Assembly: GCA_002454505.1 (NCBI GenBank)
Contig: DKJA01000099.1
Coordinates: 1-15,719 of the forward strand
DNA length: 15,719 nucleotides
Source of the DNA: Oxalobacteraceae bacterium UBA6704
GTDB taxonomy: Bacteria; Pseudomonadota; Gammaproteobacteria; Burkholderiales; Burkholderiaceae_D
Direction of reading: 5' to 3'
The notes under the pieces are model-generated. The model saw nothing but the letters and a program-made list of their open reading frames with translations. It was not told where the DNA came from and did no database searches. Below, piece after piece: positions 1 through 7,607 of the stretch (its first letter is position 1; every line of letters starts with the position of its first letter). The translations under genes were made by a program, and so were the position numbers.

Positions 1-917
1 CCGACTTCGACCAGTTCTGGGACGCGCAAAAACGCGAGCTGGCCGCCGTCCCGCCGGAATTCACGCTGACACCCGCGCCGGCGCTGTCGAACGCCGACGT
101 GGAAGTGTCCTACCTCAGTTTCCGCAATGTGCCGCAGCTGCGCAGCAGCCACGCCACGCGCATCTATGGCGTGCTGGCCGTGCCGCGCGGCGCCGGCCCC
201 TACCCCGCCGTGCTGCAGGTGCCGGGCGCCGGGGTGCGCGGTTACAAGGGCTTGCCGGAACTGGCGGCCAAGGGTTTCATCACGCTGCAGATCGGCATCC
301 ACGGCATTCCCGTCAACCTGCCGGACGACGTGTACGAAGAACTCCGCTACGGCGCACTGGAAAGCTACAACCGCTTCAACCTGGACAACCGCGATGCCTA
401 TTACTATCGCCGCGTCTATCTCGGCGCGCTGCGTGCGCTGGACTACCTGGCCCTGCATCCGAAGTGGGACCGCAGGCACCTGATCGCGCAAGGCGGCAGC
501 CAGGGCGGCCAGCTGGCGATCATGGCCAGCGCGCTGGACCCGCGCGTGTCGCTGACCATCGCGTCGTATCCGGCCTACAGCGATGTCACCGGCTACCTGC
601 ACGGCCGCGCGGGCGGCTGGCCGGGGCTGTTCCGCAACGATGCCGACGGCCGCCGGCAGGACCAGCCGGTCGAGCCGAAGGTGGCCACGTCGGCCTACTA
701 CGACACGGTCAACTTCGCGCGCCGCCTGCGCACGCCGGTGCTGTTCTATGCCGGCTACAACGACATGGTGACGCCGCCCACGTCCACCTTCGCGGTGTAC
801 AACACGATCCCCACCGCGCGCACGCTCGTGGCGGAGCCGCAGCAGGTGCATATGACGTCGGATGCGCACCGCGCCACGATCGAGCGGTGGATGGTCGAGC
901 ACGCGGCGGGCAAGTGA
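1..917 (+). CDS. Acetylxylan esterase-like alpha/beta-hydrolase (5' partial)
   Basis: This is the C-terminal part of a carbohydrate esterase family 7 / AXE1-like hydrolase, which deacetylates xylan fragments or other acetylated sugars. The reading frame is open from base 3 with no stop, so the gene begins left of the window. A GTG at 99 is internal: the residues before it (DFDQFWDAQKREL and on) match the usual AXE1 N-terminal region. Counting from that GTG codon, the nucleophile elbow is GGSQGG with Ser134, encoded at 498-500. The acid is probably the Asp of GYNDMVTPP and the catalytic His lies in QQVHMTSD near the C-terminus. The spacing of these motifs and the end fit the family. The transporter that follows could serve the same catabolic route, but a hairpin and a separate -10 box lie between them. 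The exact substrate cannot be read from sequence. Confidence 0.85.
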   Translation, partial: DFDQFWDAQKRELAAVPPEFTLTPAPALSNADVEVSYLSFRNVPQLRSSHATRIYGVLAVPRGAGPYPAVLQVPGAGVRGYKGLPELAAKGFITLQIGIHGIPVNLPDDVYEELRYGALESYNRFNLDNRDAYYYRRVYLGALRALDYLALHPKWDRRHLIAQGGSQGGQLAIMASALDPRVSLTIASYPAYSDVTGYLHGRAGGWPGLFRNDADGRRQDQPVEPKVATSAYYDTVNFARRLRTPVLFYAGYNDMVTPPTSTFAVYNTIPTARTLVAEPQQVHMTSDAHRATIERWMVEHAAGK

Positions 918-943
918 GCCGGGCCGCATGGCCCACAACGAAA

Positions 944-964
944 GGCGCTGACAGGATCAGCGCC
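944..964 (+). terminator. Stem-loop after the esterase gene
   Basis: GGCGCTGA and TCAGCGCC form a perfect 8-bp GC-rich stem with the 5-base loop CAGGA, starting 27 bases after the esterase stop. No T-run follows on the plus strand; on the minus strand only TTTCGTT follows. It may end or stabilise the esterase mRNA, but it is not a canonical intrinsic terminator. Confidence 0.4.
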
Positions 965-990
965 CGCCGGCACCACCGCCTGGTCCTTTG

Positions 991-996
991 TATAAT
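991..996 (+). promoter_or_regulatory. Candidate -10 box for the MFS transporter
   Basis: A perfect TATAAT lies 38 bases before the transporter start codon and just after the esterase hairpin. This suggests the transporter has its own promoter. No convincing TTGACA-like -35 element is visible at 16-18 bp spacing, so activator help is possible. TATAAT is rare by chance in DNA this GC-rich. Confidence 0.45.
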
Positions 997-1034
997 GCCT
1001 GCCCCGAGCGGCTGACGACATCACGAGACGAACC

Positions 1035-2321
1035 ATGCACACCCAGACCACCGCGCCGGCCCGCCCGCTGACCCGCCAGGACTACAAGACGCTGTCGCTG
1101 GCGGCGCTGGGCGGCGCGCTGGAGTTCTACGATTTCATCATCTTCGTGTTCTTCGCCACGGCGATCGGCGCGCTGTTCTTCCCGCCGTCGATGCCGGACT
1201 GGCTGCGGCTGTTCCAGACCTTCGGCATCTTCGCCGCCGGCTACGTGGTACGCCCGCTGGGCGGCATGGTGATGGCGCATTTCGGCGACCTGCTGGGCCG
1301 CAAGAGGATGTTCAGCCTGTCGATCCTGCTGATGGCCGTGCCGACGCTGGCCATCGGCCTGTTGCCCACCTATGCCAGCGTGGGGCTGGCCGCACCGCTG
1401 TTGCTGCTGCTGATGCGCGTGTTGCAGGGTGCCGCCGTCGGCGGCGAGGTGCCGGGTGCATGGGTGTTCGTCTCCGAGCATGTGCCGGCGCGGCATATCG
1501 GCTATGCGTGCGGCACGCTGACCGCCGGCCTGACGTTCGGCATCCTGCTTGGCTCGCTGATGGCGACCGCCATCAATACCTTCTTCACGCCGGAACAGGT
1601 GCTGGCCTACGGCTGGCGGATACCGTTCCTGCTGGGCGGTATCTTCGGCCTGGGCGCAATGTACCTGCGCCGCTGGCTGCACGAAACGCCCGTGTTCGTC
1701 GAACTGCAGCAACGCAAGGCGCTGGCCGCCGAGCTGCCGGTCAAGGCCGTGCTGCGCGAACACCGCGGCGCCGTCGTGCTGTCGATGCTGCTGACGTGGA
1801 TGCTGTCGGCGGCCATCGTCGTCGTGATCCTGATGACGCCTGCGCTGCTGCAGAAGGTCTACGGCTACGACGCGCGCACTGCGCTGGCCGCCAACACACT
1901 GGCGACGCTGTGCCTGGCCGGCGGCTGCATCCTGGCCGGCGTGCTGGCCGACCGGCTCGGTGCGCGCCGCGTGCTGTTTGCCGGCGCCCTGTTACTGGCC
2001 CTGTGCACGTATGTGTTCTACACGTCGCTGCGCACGCATCCCGACCTGCTGCTGCCGCTGTACGCTTTGCTCGGCTTGAGCGTCGGCGTGGTCGGCGTGG
2101 TGCCCAGCGTGATGGTGCGCGCGTTTCCGGCGGCGGTGCGGTTTTCCGGCCTGTCGTTCTCGTACAACCTGTCGTACGCCATCTTCGGCGGGCTGACGCC
2201 GATCATGGTCACGCTGCTGCTGAAGACCCAGCCGCTGGCGCCGGCGTATTACGTCATCGCGCTGTGCGGCCTGGGCATGGCGACCGCGCTGTTCATGAAG
2301 GAGCGCCAGCCGGCCGGCTAG
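1035..2321 (+). CDS. MFS transporter, metabolite:H+ symporter (MHS/ProP-like) type
   Basis: A 428-residue inner-membrane carrier with about 12 hydrophobic segments. The N-terminal GGALEFYDFIIF (residues 26-37) and the VRPLGG before the loop (72-77) are typical of the MHS branch, whose members include ProP, KgtP and ShiA and import organic acids or compatible solutes with protons. The MFS loop 2-3 signature is GDLLGRKR (84-91), and its second-half counterpart is GVLADRLGARR. The start codon has only a weak purine stretch (GAGACG) before it, but no better in-frame start was seen. The gene ends three bases from the stop of the convergent hydrolase. The substrate is unknown; the neighbouring esterase suggests, without proving, a link to organic acid or acetate-ester catabolism. 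Confidence 0.85.
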   Translation: MHTQTTAPARPLTRQDYKTLSLAALGGALEFYDFIIFVFFATAIGALFFPPSMPDWLRLFQTFGIFAAGYVVRPLGGMVMAHFGDLLGRKRMFSLSILLMAVPTLAIGLLPTYASVGLAAPLLLLLMRVLQGAAVGGEVPGAWVFVSEHVPARHIGYACGTLTAGLTFGILLGSLMATAINTFFTPEQVLAYGWRIPFLLGGIFGLGAMYLRRWLHETPVFVELQQRKALAAELPVKAVLREHRGAVVLSMLLTWMLSAAIVVVILMTPALLQKVYGYDARTALAANTLATLCLAGGCILAGVLADRLGARRVLFAGALLLALCTYVFYTSLRTHPDLLLPLYALLGLSVGVVGVVPSVMVRAFPAAVRFSGLSFSYNLSYAIFGGLTPIMVTLLLKTQPLAPAYYVIALCGLGMATALFMKERQPAG

Positions 2322-2324
2322 CAC

Positions 2325-3404
2325 TCACGGCTCCAGGAAGAAGCGCTCCAGCGTGTCGACGAACAGCGCGGGCTTGTCGAGGTTGACCACGTGCTCCGCA
2401 TCGACCTTCAGGAACCGGCCGGTCTTCAGCAGTGCCATGGCCCGCTGCGCTTCGGCCTCGCTCATCGCGCCATTGAGGGTGCCGTCCGGCAGCGTCGACA
2501 CGTTCGCCTGCATCAGCAGCACCGGGCACGCGATGCTGGCCAGCGCCGCCGCGTGGTCGAAGCCGGCGTTCCAGCTGCCATCGTAGAAGGCCGCGCCGAA
2601 GCGGGGATCGTACCGGTCCAGCCCGCGCACCATCATGCGTACCGTGTCGTTGCGCAGCAGGCCGATTTCCACCGGCTTGCCGGGGTTCGCTTTTCGATAG
2701 GCGTTGACGGCATGCGTGAGGATGAACGGCGTGCCGGGCGCCACGCGCGTGCGGAAGAACTGCGCGTTACCGTCGATCCAGTACAGCAGGAAGTCGGCCG
2801 GGCGATCCTGCAGCGCCGTGTAGCTGGTCCGGAACGCCCGGTATGCCACGGTTTCCCTGATCCGCGGGTATTCGGCCGAGAACAGCGGCGGATCCTCCAG
2901 CAAGGCCGCCCTGACCAGCTGCGGACGGTTCGCCGCCAGCCACAACGCCAGCAGCCCGCCGGACGAATTGCCGCTGATGTAGACGGGCTTGCCGATCCGC
3001 CGGTCGATGAAGTCGGCCAGATCGGCGCCGATGCGGCTGGCCGTCATCGGATAATCCGGCGGCGTCACCGTGCCGCCGTGGCCGGGATAATCGATGACGT
3101 ACACGTGAAAGCGCCTGGCCAGCGCCGGCAGCACGCGGCTGTAGCTGAACCAGTCCAGCAGCTGCGCGTGCAGCAGCACGAGCGGCGGGCCGTTGTCCGG
3201 TCCCTCGGCGTAGCTCAGTTTTACGCGGTTGACCTGCGCGGTCTTTTCGACATAACCGGCCGCGGCGACCTTGTCATGGTAAGGGTCCGTGTAGGAGGCG
3301 AACCTTGCTCCCGGTGCGGCCGCGGCGACGCCGGCCAGCAGGCCGGCCACCACCGTGACGGCGATCTTGTTGAAGGTCTTGCGAATGGCGATGCGGTGGC
3401 TCAT
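2325..3404 (-). CDS. Exported serine alpha/beta-hydrolase
   Basis: A 359-residue hydrolase with a Sec-type signal peptide: basic n-region SHRIAIRK, hydrophobic core to about residue 30, and an AAAA-P cleavage zone. It is therefore probably periplasmic or secreted. The nucleophile elbow is GNSSG (residues 145-149, Ser147), and the catalytic His is probably His338 in AEHVVNLDKP. The oxyanion region reads LLHAQLLDW instead of the common HG motif. No clear acid residue follows beta-7 (VLLMQANVSTLPDG). The chosen ATG at 3404 is preceded by AGGGAG at good spacing; an upstream in-frame ATG at 3446 would place 14 residues before the signal peptide and lacks support. The gene diverges from a TetR regulator, which probably controls it. 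It could be an esterase, lipase or lactonase. Confidence 0.8.
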   Translation of the reverse strand: MSHRIAIRKTFNKIAVTVVAGLLAGVAAAAPGARFASYTDPYHDKVAAAGYVEKTAQVNRVKLSYAEGPDNGPPLVLLHAQLLDWFSYSRVLPALARRFHVYVIDYPGHGGTVTPPDYPMTASRIGADLADFIDRRIGKPVYISGNSSGGLLALWLAANRPQLVRAALLEDPPLFSAEYPRIRETVAYRAFRTSYTALQDRPADFLLYWIDGNAQFFRTRVAPGTPFILTHAVNAYRKANPGKPVEIGLLRNDTVRMMVRGLDRYDPRFGAAFYDGSWNAGFDHAAALASIACPVLLMQANVSTLPDGTLNGAMSEAEAQRAMALLKTGRFLKVDAEHVVNLDKPALFVDTLERFFLEP

Positions 3405-3432
3405 GGTGCTCCCTGGTTGCTTGAACCGGGCC

Positions 3433-3463
3433 AGTATAATGAGCACTGCTCGGTTTTTATACT
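3433..3463. promoter_or_regulatory. Divergent promoter/operator between hydrolase and tetR
   Basis: A perfect 11-bp palindrome, GAGCA-C-TGCTC (3441-3451), is flanked by the 7-bp arms AGTATAA (3433-3439) and TTATACT (3457-3463); the outer arms are centred 2 bp off the inner ones. A plus-strand -10 box TATAAT (3435-3440) lies in the left arm, about 50 bases before tetR. A minus-strand TATAAA (3456-3461) lies in the right arm, about 52 bases before the hydrolase start. This is what is expected of a TetR-family operator repressing both directions. No good -35 boxes were found. Binding is inferred. Confidence 0.5.
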
Positions 3464-3490
3464 CGCTTTCCGGCCGCCCGCCGCCGCCCC

Positions 3491-4135
3491 ATGACCAGTT
3501 CGCAAGACACTGATTCCAAACGAAAAACGCCTCGCCAGGCGCGCGCCGTGCAGACGGTGGCGACGCTCCTGCAGGCCACTGCTCGGATTCTGGTGGAGGA
3601 AGGCGCGGAGCGGCTGACGACGAACCATCTGGCCCGCAAGTCGGGCTTTTCGATCGGCACGATCTACCAGTATTTCCCGAACCGGGAGGCGATCGTGCTG
3701 GCCCTGATCGAGCGGCAGCGCAGCAAGGTGCGCGAGCGGATCGCGCTGGTGATGCAGGACCGGACGGGCAGCGTGGAAGAACGGCTGCGGCGGATCGTCC
3801 GCACGCTGCACGACGCGTTCAACCTGCATCGGAACGCGGACCAGCGTCTGACCTTTGCGCTGCTGCGCCTGGCCATCGCCCACGGCCTGCCGACACCGAC
3901 CGATGCGATTGCCGAAGCCATCGTCGCGGTGTGGCGCGATGCGCAGGATGCAGAACACCGCCCCCTCAACGCCAGCGAAACCTTCGTGCTGACGCGATCG
4001 GTGATCGAAGTGCTGCGGCACGCCACGCTGCATGGCTCGCCGCTGCTGGAGACCGTCGAATTCGAGGATGCCATCCTGCGGCTGATCCTTGGCTTCCTGC
4101 GCGAAGAGGCCAGGCCTGCCGGGCCGGATGCCTGA
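3491..4135 (+). CDS. TetR/AcrR-family transcriptional regulator
   Basis: A 214-residue TetR-type repressor. The N-terminal DNA-binding domain spans about residues 15-70: a first helix with QTVATLLQATARILVEEG, then the helix-turn-helix TTNHLARKSGFSIGTIYQYF and NREAI. The remaining ~145 residues form the variable ligand-binding and dimerisation domain, with no recognisable ligand signature. No Shine-Dalgarno sequence precedes the ATG; the bases before it are pure C/G repeats. Translation may therefore be weak, as suits an autoregulated repressor. It diverges from the exported hydrolase across an 86-bp gap with an inverted repeat, so local control of that hydrolase and of itself is the simplest reading. 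Its stop lies three bases from the stop of the convergent LysR gene. Confidence 0.9.
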   Translation: MTSSQDTDSKRKTPRQARAVQTVATLLQATARILVEEGAERLTTNHLARKSGFSIGTIYQYFPNREAIVLALIERQRSKVRERIALVMQDRTGSVEERLRRIVRTLHDAFNLHRNADQRLTFALLRLAIAHGLPTPTDAIAEAIVAVWRDAQDAEHRPLNASETFVLTRSVIEVLRHATLHGSPLLETVEFEDAILRLILGFLREEARPAGPDA

Positions 4136-4138
4136 ACG

Positions 4139-5077
4139 CTAGGCCGGCTGCCGGTGCTCCCCGCAGCGGAAGATCTCCGGCCGTCCCTCCGCCAGCGCCA
4201 GCAGCGCATCGATGGCAACGCGCACCTTCGGCTGGATATAGCGGGTGCGCGGCCAGATCACGTGGATCGGCATGCTGGCGCCTGCGTACTCGTCCAGCAC
4301 GGTCGTCAGCGCGCCGCTGCGCAGATGTTCGTGCACCAGCCACGTGGGAAACTGCGCCAGGCCGCAGCCGGCCAGCACGCCCTGCAGCGTCGTCTCGCCG
4401 TCGCCGAACTCGTGGCGCACGTTGATCTCCTGCTGGCCGATCGTGCCGTCCGCATCTTTCAGCAGCCAGTACGCGCGCAGGCCCTTGCGCCAGGGGATGA
4501 CGCAATCGTGTTCCAGCAGCGCGGCCGGTGTCGGCACGGGCCCGCGCCGCTGCAGATAGTCCGGCGCCGCGCAGATGACCAGGTGCTGCTCGCCGATCCG
4601 CCGCGCCACCAGTTCGCCATCGTCCTTCAGCGCGCCGATGCGCACCACCAGGTCGATGCCGTCGGCGATCAGGTCGACGGTGCGTTCGCCCAGCGTCAGC
4701 GTGACATCGAGCTGAGGATGCTTGCGCACCAGCGCATACAGCATGGGGGCGATGTAACGGCGCCCGAAGGCGGCCGGCAGATCGATGCGCAACCGCCCGC
4801 GCGGTTCGGACACGCCGGTGCCGATGCAGCCTTCCGTGTTCGCCAGTTCCTCGGTCACGTGCAGGCAGGTGGCGAGGTAGCCCTCGCCTTCATTGGTCAA
4901 GGTCAGCCGGCGCGTGGTCCGGTGCAGCAGCTTGACGCCCAAGCGCTTTTCCAGCCGCGACACGCCCTTGCCCACGGCCGAACTGGTCACGCCCAGCCGC
5001 AGCGCGGCGGCCGTGAAACTCTGCAGCTGGGCCGCCAGAATGAACTCCGTGATGCCGTCGAACTGCGCGTGGGCCAT
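4139..5077 (-). CDS. LysR-family transcriptional regulator
   Basis: A 312-residue LysR-type regulator. The winged helix-turn-helix covers about residues 8-65 (FTAAALRLGVTSSAVGKGVSR followed by LEKRLGVKLLHRTTR), and the effector-binding domain follows, with GRLRIDLPAAFGRRYIAPML opening the first subdomain. The length is standard. The ATG at 5077 is chosen because AGGAG lies 6 bases upstream; an in-frame ATG at 5092 would add five residues and place that ribosome-binding site inside the gene. A minus-strand TATAAT at 5104-5109 gives a short leader. The gene diverges from an Old Yellow Enzyme reductase, an arrangement in which LysR proteins commonly activate the neighbour in response to an electrophilic or quinone-like substrate. 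The actual effector is unknown. Confidence 0.92.
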   Translation of the reverse strand: MAHAQFDGITEFILAAQLQSFTAAALRLGVTSSAVGKGVSRLEKRLGVKLLHRTTRRLTLTNEGEGYLATCLHVTEELANTEGCIGTGVSEPRGRLRIDLPAAFGRRYIAPMLYALVRKHPQLDVTLTLGERTVDLIADGIDLVVRIGALKDDGELVARRIGEQHLVICAAPDYLQRRGPVPTPAALLEHDCVIPWRKGLRAYWLLKDADGTIGQQEINVRHEFGDGETTLQGVLAGCGLAQFPTWLVHEHLRSGALTTVLDEYAGASMPIHVIWPRTRYIQPKVRVAIDALLALAEGRPEIFRCGEHRQPA

Positions 5078-5103
5078 GGGCGACTCCTGCATGAAAGCAT
5101 CCG

Positions 5104-5109
5104 ATTATA
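5104..5109 (-). promoter_or_regulatory. Candidate -10 box for the lysR gene
   Basis: On the minus strand this reads TATAAT, ending 26 bases before the lysR ATG at 5077. No matching -35 hexamer was recognised at 16-18 bp. It lies in the 131-bp divergent region shared with the ene-reductase gene. Confidence 0.45.
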
Positions 5110-5152
5110 GCCTCCGGGGATGAAGTGCATGGACCGGGCACCTATTTATCAC

Positions 5153-5166
5153 GGGAAAGTTCTCCC
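5153..5166. promoter_or_regulatory. Possible LysR operator between lysR and ene-reductase
   Basis: GGGAAAGTTCTCCC is an imperfect inverted repeat (GGGAAA against TCTCCC, 5 of 6 arm positions pairing), centred about 49 bases before the ene-reductase ATG. Position and symmetry would suit a LysR binding site, but it does not contain an obvious textbook T-N11-A box. This is a suggestion only. Confidence 0.25.
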
Positions 5167-5208
5167 TTAAGCTGGCTTCCTTCTTCATTCATTCGCATCG
5201 GGATCACC

Positions 5209-6339
5209 ATGAATCAACTGTTCGCACCGTTCAAGCTTGCCGGCACCACGCTGGCCAACCGCGTCGTGATGGCGCCAATGACCCGCTCGCGCGCGCCGGA
5301 CGACGTGGCCACCGACACCATCGCGCTGTACTACGCGCAGCGCGCCACCGCCGGCCTGATCGTCAGCGAAGGCACGCCGGTTTCGCGCGAGGGACAAGGC
5401 TACCTGTTCAACCCGGGCATCTTCACGCCGGAACAGATCGCCGGCTGGCGCCTGACGACGCAAACCGTGCACGCACTGGGCAGCCACATCTTCGCGCAGC
5501 TGTGGCACGTGGGCCGCGTGTCGCATACGACGATCCAGCATGACGGCCAGTCGCCGGTCAGTGCCAGCTCGAAGACAGCCATCGGCGCCACCGCGTTCGG
5601 CTACGACGAACAGGGCAATCCCGGCCTCGTCGCCGCCAGCGCGCCGCGCCAGCTGGCCACGGACGAAGTGCCGCGCATCGTGCAGGACTTTGCCGATGCG
5701 GCGGAAAACGCGATCGCCGCCGGCTTCGACGGCGTGGAAATCCACGGCGCCAACGGCTACCTGTTCGAACAGTTCCTGAACCCGCTGGTCAACGACCGCA
5801 CCGACCGCTACGCCGCGGACACGATGGAGAACCGCCTGCGCTTCACCCTCGAGGCGGTGGACGCCGTGATCGCCCGCATCGGCCGCGAAAAAGTGGGCAT
5901 CCGGCTGTCGCCGTACGGCCGGCTGTTCGACATGCCGCACCACGACGAGATCGACGCCACCTACACGGCGCTGGTGGCGGCGCTGGGCGAACGCCGCATC
6001 GCCTACGTGCACGTGATGGACCAGTCGGGCTTCGTCATCGGCGACAAGGATACCGGCATGTCGGTCTCGGAGAGGATCCACAACCTGCTGCGCGTGTTCC
6101 GTAAGAGCCTGCCGGAGACCGCGCTGATCCTGGCCGGCGGCCTGACGCGCGAACGCGCCGAGCAGCTGATCGCCGACGGCACGATCGACCTGGCCGGCTT
6201 CGGCCAGCCGTTCATCTCGAATCCGGACCTGGTGGCCCGGCTGCAAAACGGCTGGCCGCTGACGCCGCCGGACCGCGCCACCTACTACGGCGGCGGCACG
6301 CAGGGCTTTGTCGATTACGCGCCGTTCTTACCGAGGTAA
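5209..6339 (+). CDS. Old Yellow Enzyme-family alkene reductase (NemA-like)
   Basis: A 376-residue FMN-dependent ene-reductase that uses NAD(P)H to reduce activated C=C bonds, and in relatives nitrate esters or N-ethylmaleimide. It is cytoplasmic. Family landmarks are in order: VVMAPMTRSRA (19-29) with the FMN-contacting Thr25, QLWHVGR (97-103), the substrate-binding pair His179/Asn182 in EIHGANGYLFEQFL, NDRTDRYA followed by ENRLRF, and LILAGGL then FGQPFISNPDL near the phosphate-binding end. The usual YGG after RTD is YAA here. The ATG at 5209 is chosen because it starts the canonical LFAPFKLAG; the longer frame from 5125 would add 28 residues with no family resemblance. A modest GGGAT ribosome-binding site precedes it. 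It is probably regulated by the divergent LysR protein. Confidence 0.93.
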   Translation: MNQLFAPFKLAGTTLANRVVMAPMTRSRAPDDVATDTIALYYAQRATAGLIVSEGTPVSREGQGYLFNPGIFTPEQIAGWRLTTQTVHALGSHIFAQLWHVGRVSHTTIQHDGQSPVSASSKTAIGATAFGYDEQGNPGLVAASAPRQLATDEVPRIVQDFADAAENAIAAGFDGVEIHGANGYLFEQFLNPLVNDRTDRYAADTMENRLRFTLEAVDAVIARIGREKVGIRLSPYGRLFDMPHHDEIDATYTALVAALGERRIAYVHVMDQSGFVIGDKDTGMSVSERIHNLLRVFRKSLPETALILAGGLTRERAEQLIADGTIDLAGFGQPFISNPDLVARLQNGWPLTPPDRATYYGGGTQGFVDYAPFLPR

Positions 6340-6426
6340 TTCCGCCATATCAGGCAGCGTCGCAGTTCGCCGCAGCCCAGGCAGGCGCTGAAACGAATTT
6401 CCGTTCCAGCACCGGTCTATCCGGCC

Positions 6427-7527
6427 CTACGTCGGCTCGTAGAAAATCGCATCGAGCATCGCGGCTCGTGCCCTCCATGCACGCAAGGCATCCCCGGATT
6501 TCGGCGGTGCCGATTTCCACCATGGGGAATCCATTAACCGCAAGACCACTTCATCCCAGTACCGATCATAATCGAGTTTATCGGCTCTTCTCATCCCCAC
6601 GTCGGCAGCCAATCTCTTACGGTTGGCACTATCCACGCACAGGAATTGATCCGGCCGCTTCATTGCGAGTAGCCTGGTAGCGGTAGCGATGCCATGCCGT
6701 CCATTCGGGAATGCCCTGAGATACTCGTCAATAAAAGCCCGGTATTGCTCTCTGGCGACAATGCCAGACATCGGGATTTTGTCGAGTGCGGTGGAAAGAA
6801 ATCTCGGATTCTCGATGACTACATTCTTGAATACACCGGCACCCTTCATCGACCCAAACCACGCAGCGTGTTCGATCAGATTATTTGGCAGGCCAGCAAT
6901 CGCGCGCCGGATTTGATCGTCCATATCCTCAAAATGGGATACGTCAGAAAAAGCCTTCTGGAATTTATCGAGCAGATTCAGGCGTTCAGTGAACCGATGG
7001 GCCTGGTCCTTCCTAAGCTCGGCCAGAAAGACCGGCCAATCCATTCCCATGACCTTCGAATCGATTGCCGATTTGGTAGGCACATCATCACCGTACTGGT
7101 CCCCAAGCTTACGGAGTTCTGGCTGTTTTGCTTTCCAGATCCGTCGATAGATTGCTGCATCCCCTGCAGAAATCGATTTGGCACTCTCCGAATAGCGCTG
7201 GATGAGGCACTGTAATTCGGATAGATGATCGCCATCGTTATGCGTCAGCAATGTGCAGAGCTCAACATTTTGTCCCATGGCGCCAGCAGTGAAGTTGGCA
7301 CTGCCGATAATCGCCTCCCACGCGCCACCATCCCAGAACAAATAAACTTTCGGATGAAAGACGCCCCTGGGTTGCAAAACGAACTTGACTGATCCGGAGT
7401 CCACAAAGTTATCGAGGACATCGGGGTGAGTTTGATAAAAATGCGTTCCTATGACTCCTTTTCGGATTTTCTTCTTGTTTGCAAGCAGCAACTCGAACGG
7501 ATTGATCGCGGCGGAGGCCCAGGCCAC
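6427..7527 (-). CDS. Phospholipase D-like (single HKD) protein, 5' end frameshifted
   Basis: The open frame encodes 366 residues from a GTG at 7527. The catalytic motif is FHPKVYLFWDGG (His58, Lys60), followed by GSANFTAG (75-82) and QNVE, the HKD signature of the PLD superfamily. Only one copy is present, so a dimer would form the active site, as in BfiI and Nuc nucleases. Upstream VIGTHFYQTHPDVLDNF and the core strand around VAWAS belong to the same fold. The C-terminal ~250 residues are unrecognised; PNNLIEHAAWFGSMKG and FLCVDSANRKRL could form a DNA-contacting domain. The GTG start cuts into the first beta-strand and has no convincing ribosome-binding site; the true N-terminus seems to lie at 7607 in another frame. 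GC content is far below that of its neighbours, suggesting transfer. A defence or nuclease role is inference. Confidence 0.75.
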   Translation of the reverse strand: MAWASAAINPFELLLANKKKIRKGVIGTHFYQTHPDVLDNFVDSGSVKFVLQPRGVFHPKVYLFWDGGAWEAIIGSANFTAGAMGQNVELCTLLTHNDGDHLSELQCLIQRYSESAKSISAGDAAIYRRIWKAKQPELRKLGDQYGDDVPTKSAIDSKVMGMDWPVFLAELRKDQAHRFTERLNLLDKFQKAFSDVSHFEDMDDQIRRAIAGLPNNLIEHAAWFGSMKGAGVFKNVVIENPRFLSTALDKIPMSGIVAREQYRAFIDEYLRAFPNGRHGIATATRLLAMKRPDQFLCVDSANRKRLAADVGMRRADKLDYDRYWDEVVLRLMDSPWWKSAPPKSGDALRAWRARAAMLDAIFYEPT

Positions 7528-7607
7528 GCCGAAAGCTATATTTCCGTAAGTTTGATAAGCCGCTGCAGATTGGATTCCAAGGCAGAGGCCGTCGATATAA
7601 GCTTCAT
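7528..7607 (-). pseudogene. Out-of-frame N-terminal segment of the PLD-like gene
   Basis: From an ATG at 7607 this frame encodes MKLISTASALESNLQRLIKL, then TEI and a stop. The segment resembles the usual N-terminal helix of this PLD-like family. The frame that continues into the main gene reads YGNIAFG just before the GTG at 7527. Joining the two needs a net gain of one base (modulo 3). Adding a second copy of TACGGAA (minus strand, 7542-7548) gives the continuous KLTEYGNIAFGVAWAS. So the gene looks like it lost one unit of a 7-bp tandem repeat. No strong Shine-Dalgarno precedes the ATG. A sequencing error is also possible. Confidence 0.5.

Noticed and set aside
957..1763. A long minus-strand open frame rich in Gln, His and Arg over the MFS gene
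   Set aside because: It is antisense to a clear transporter and its composition is the usual artefact of high-GC third positions. Similar frames over most genes here were dismissed for the same reason.
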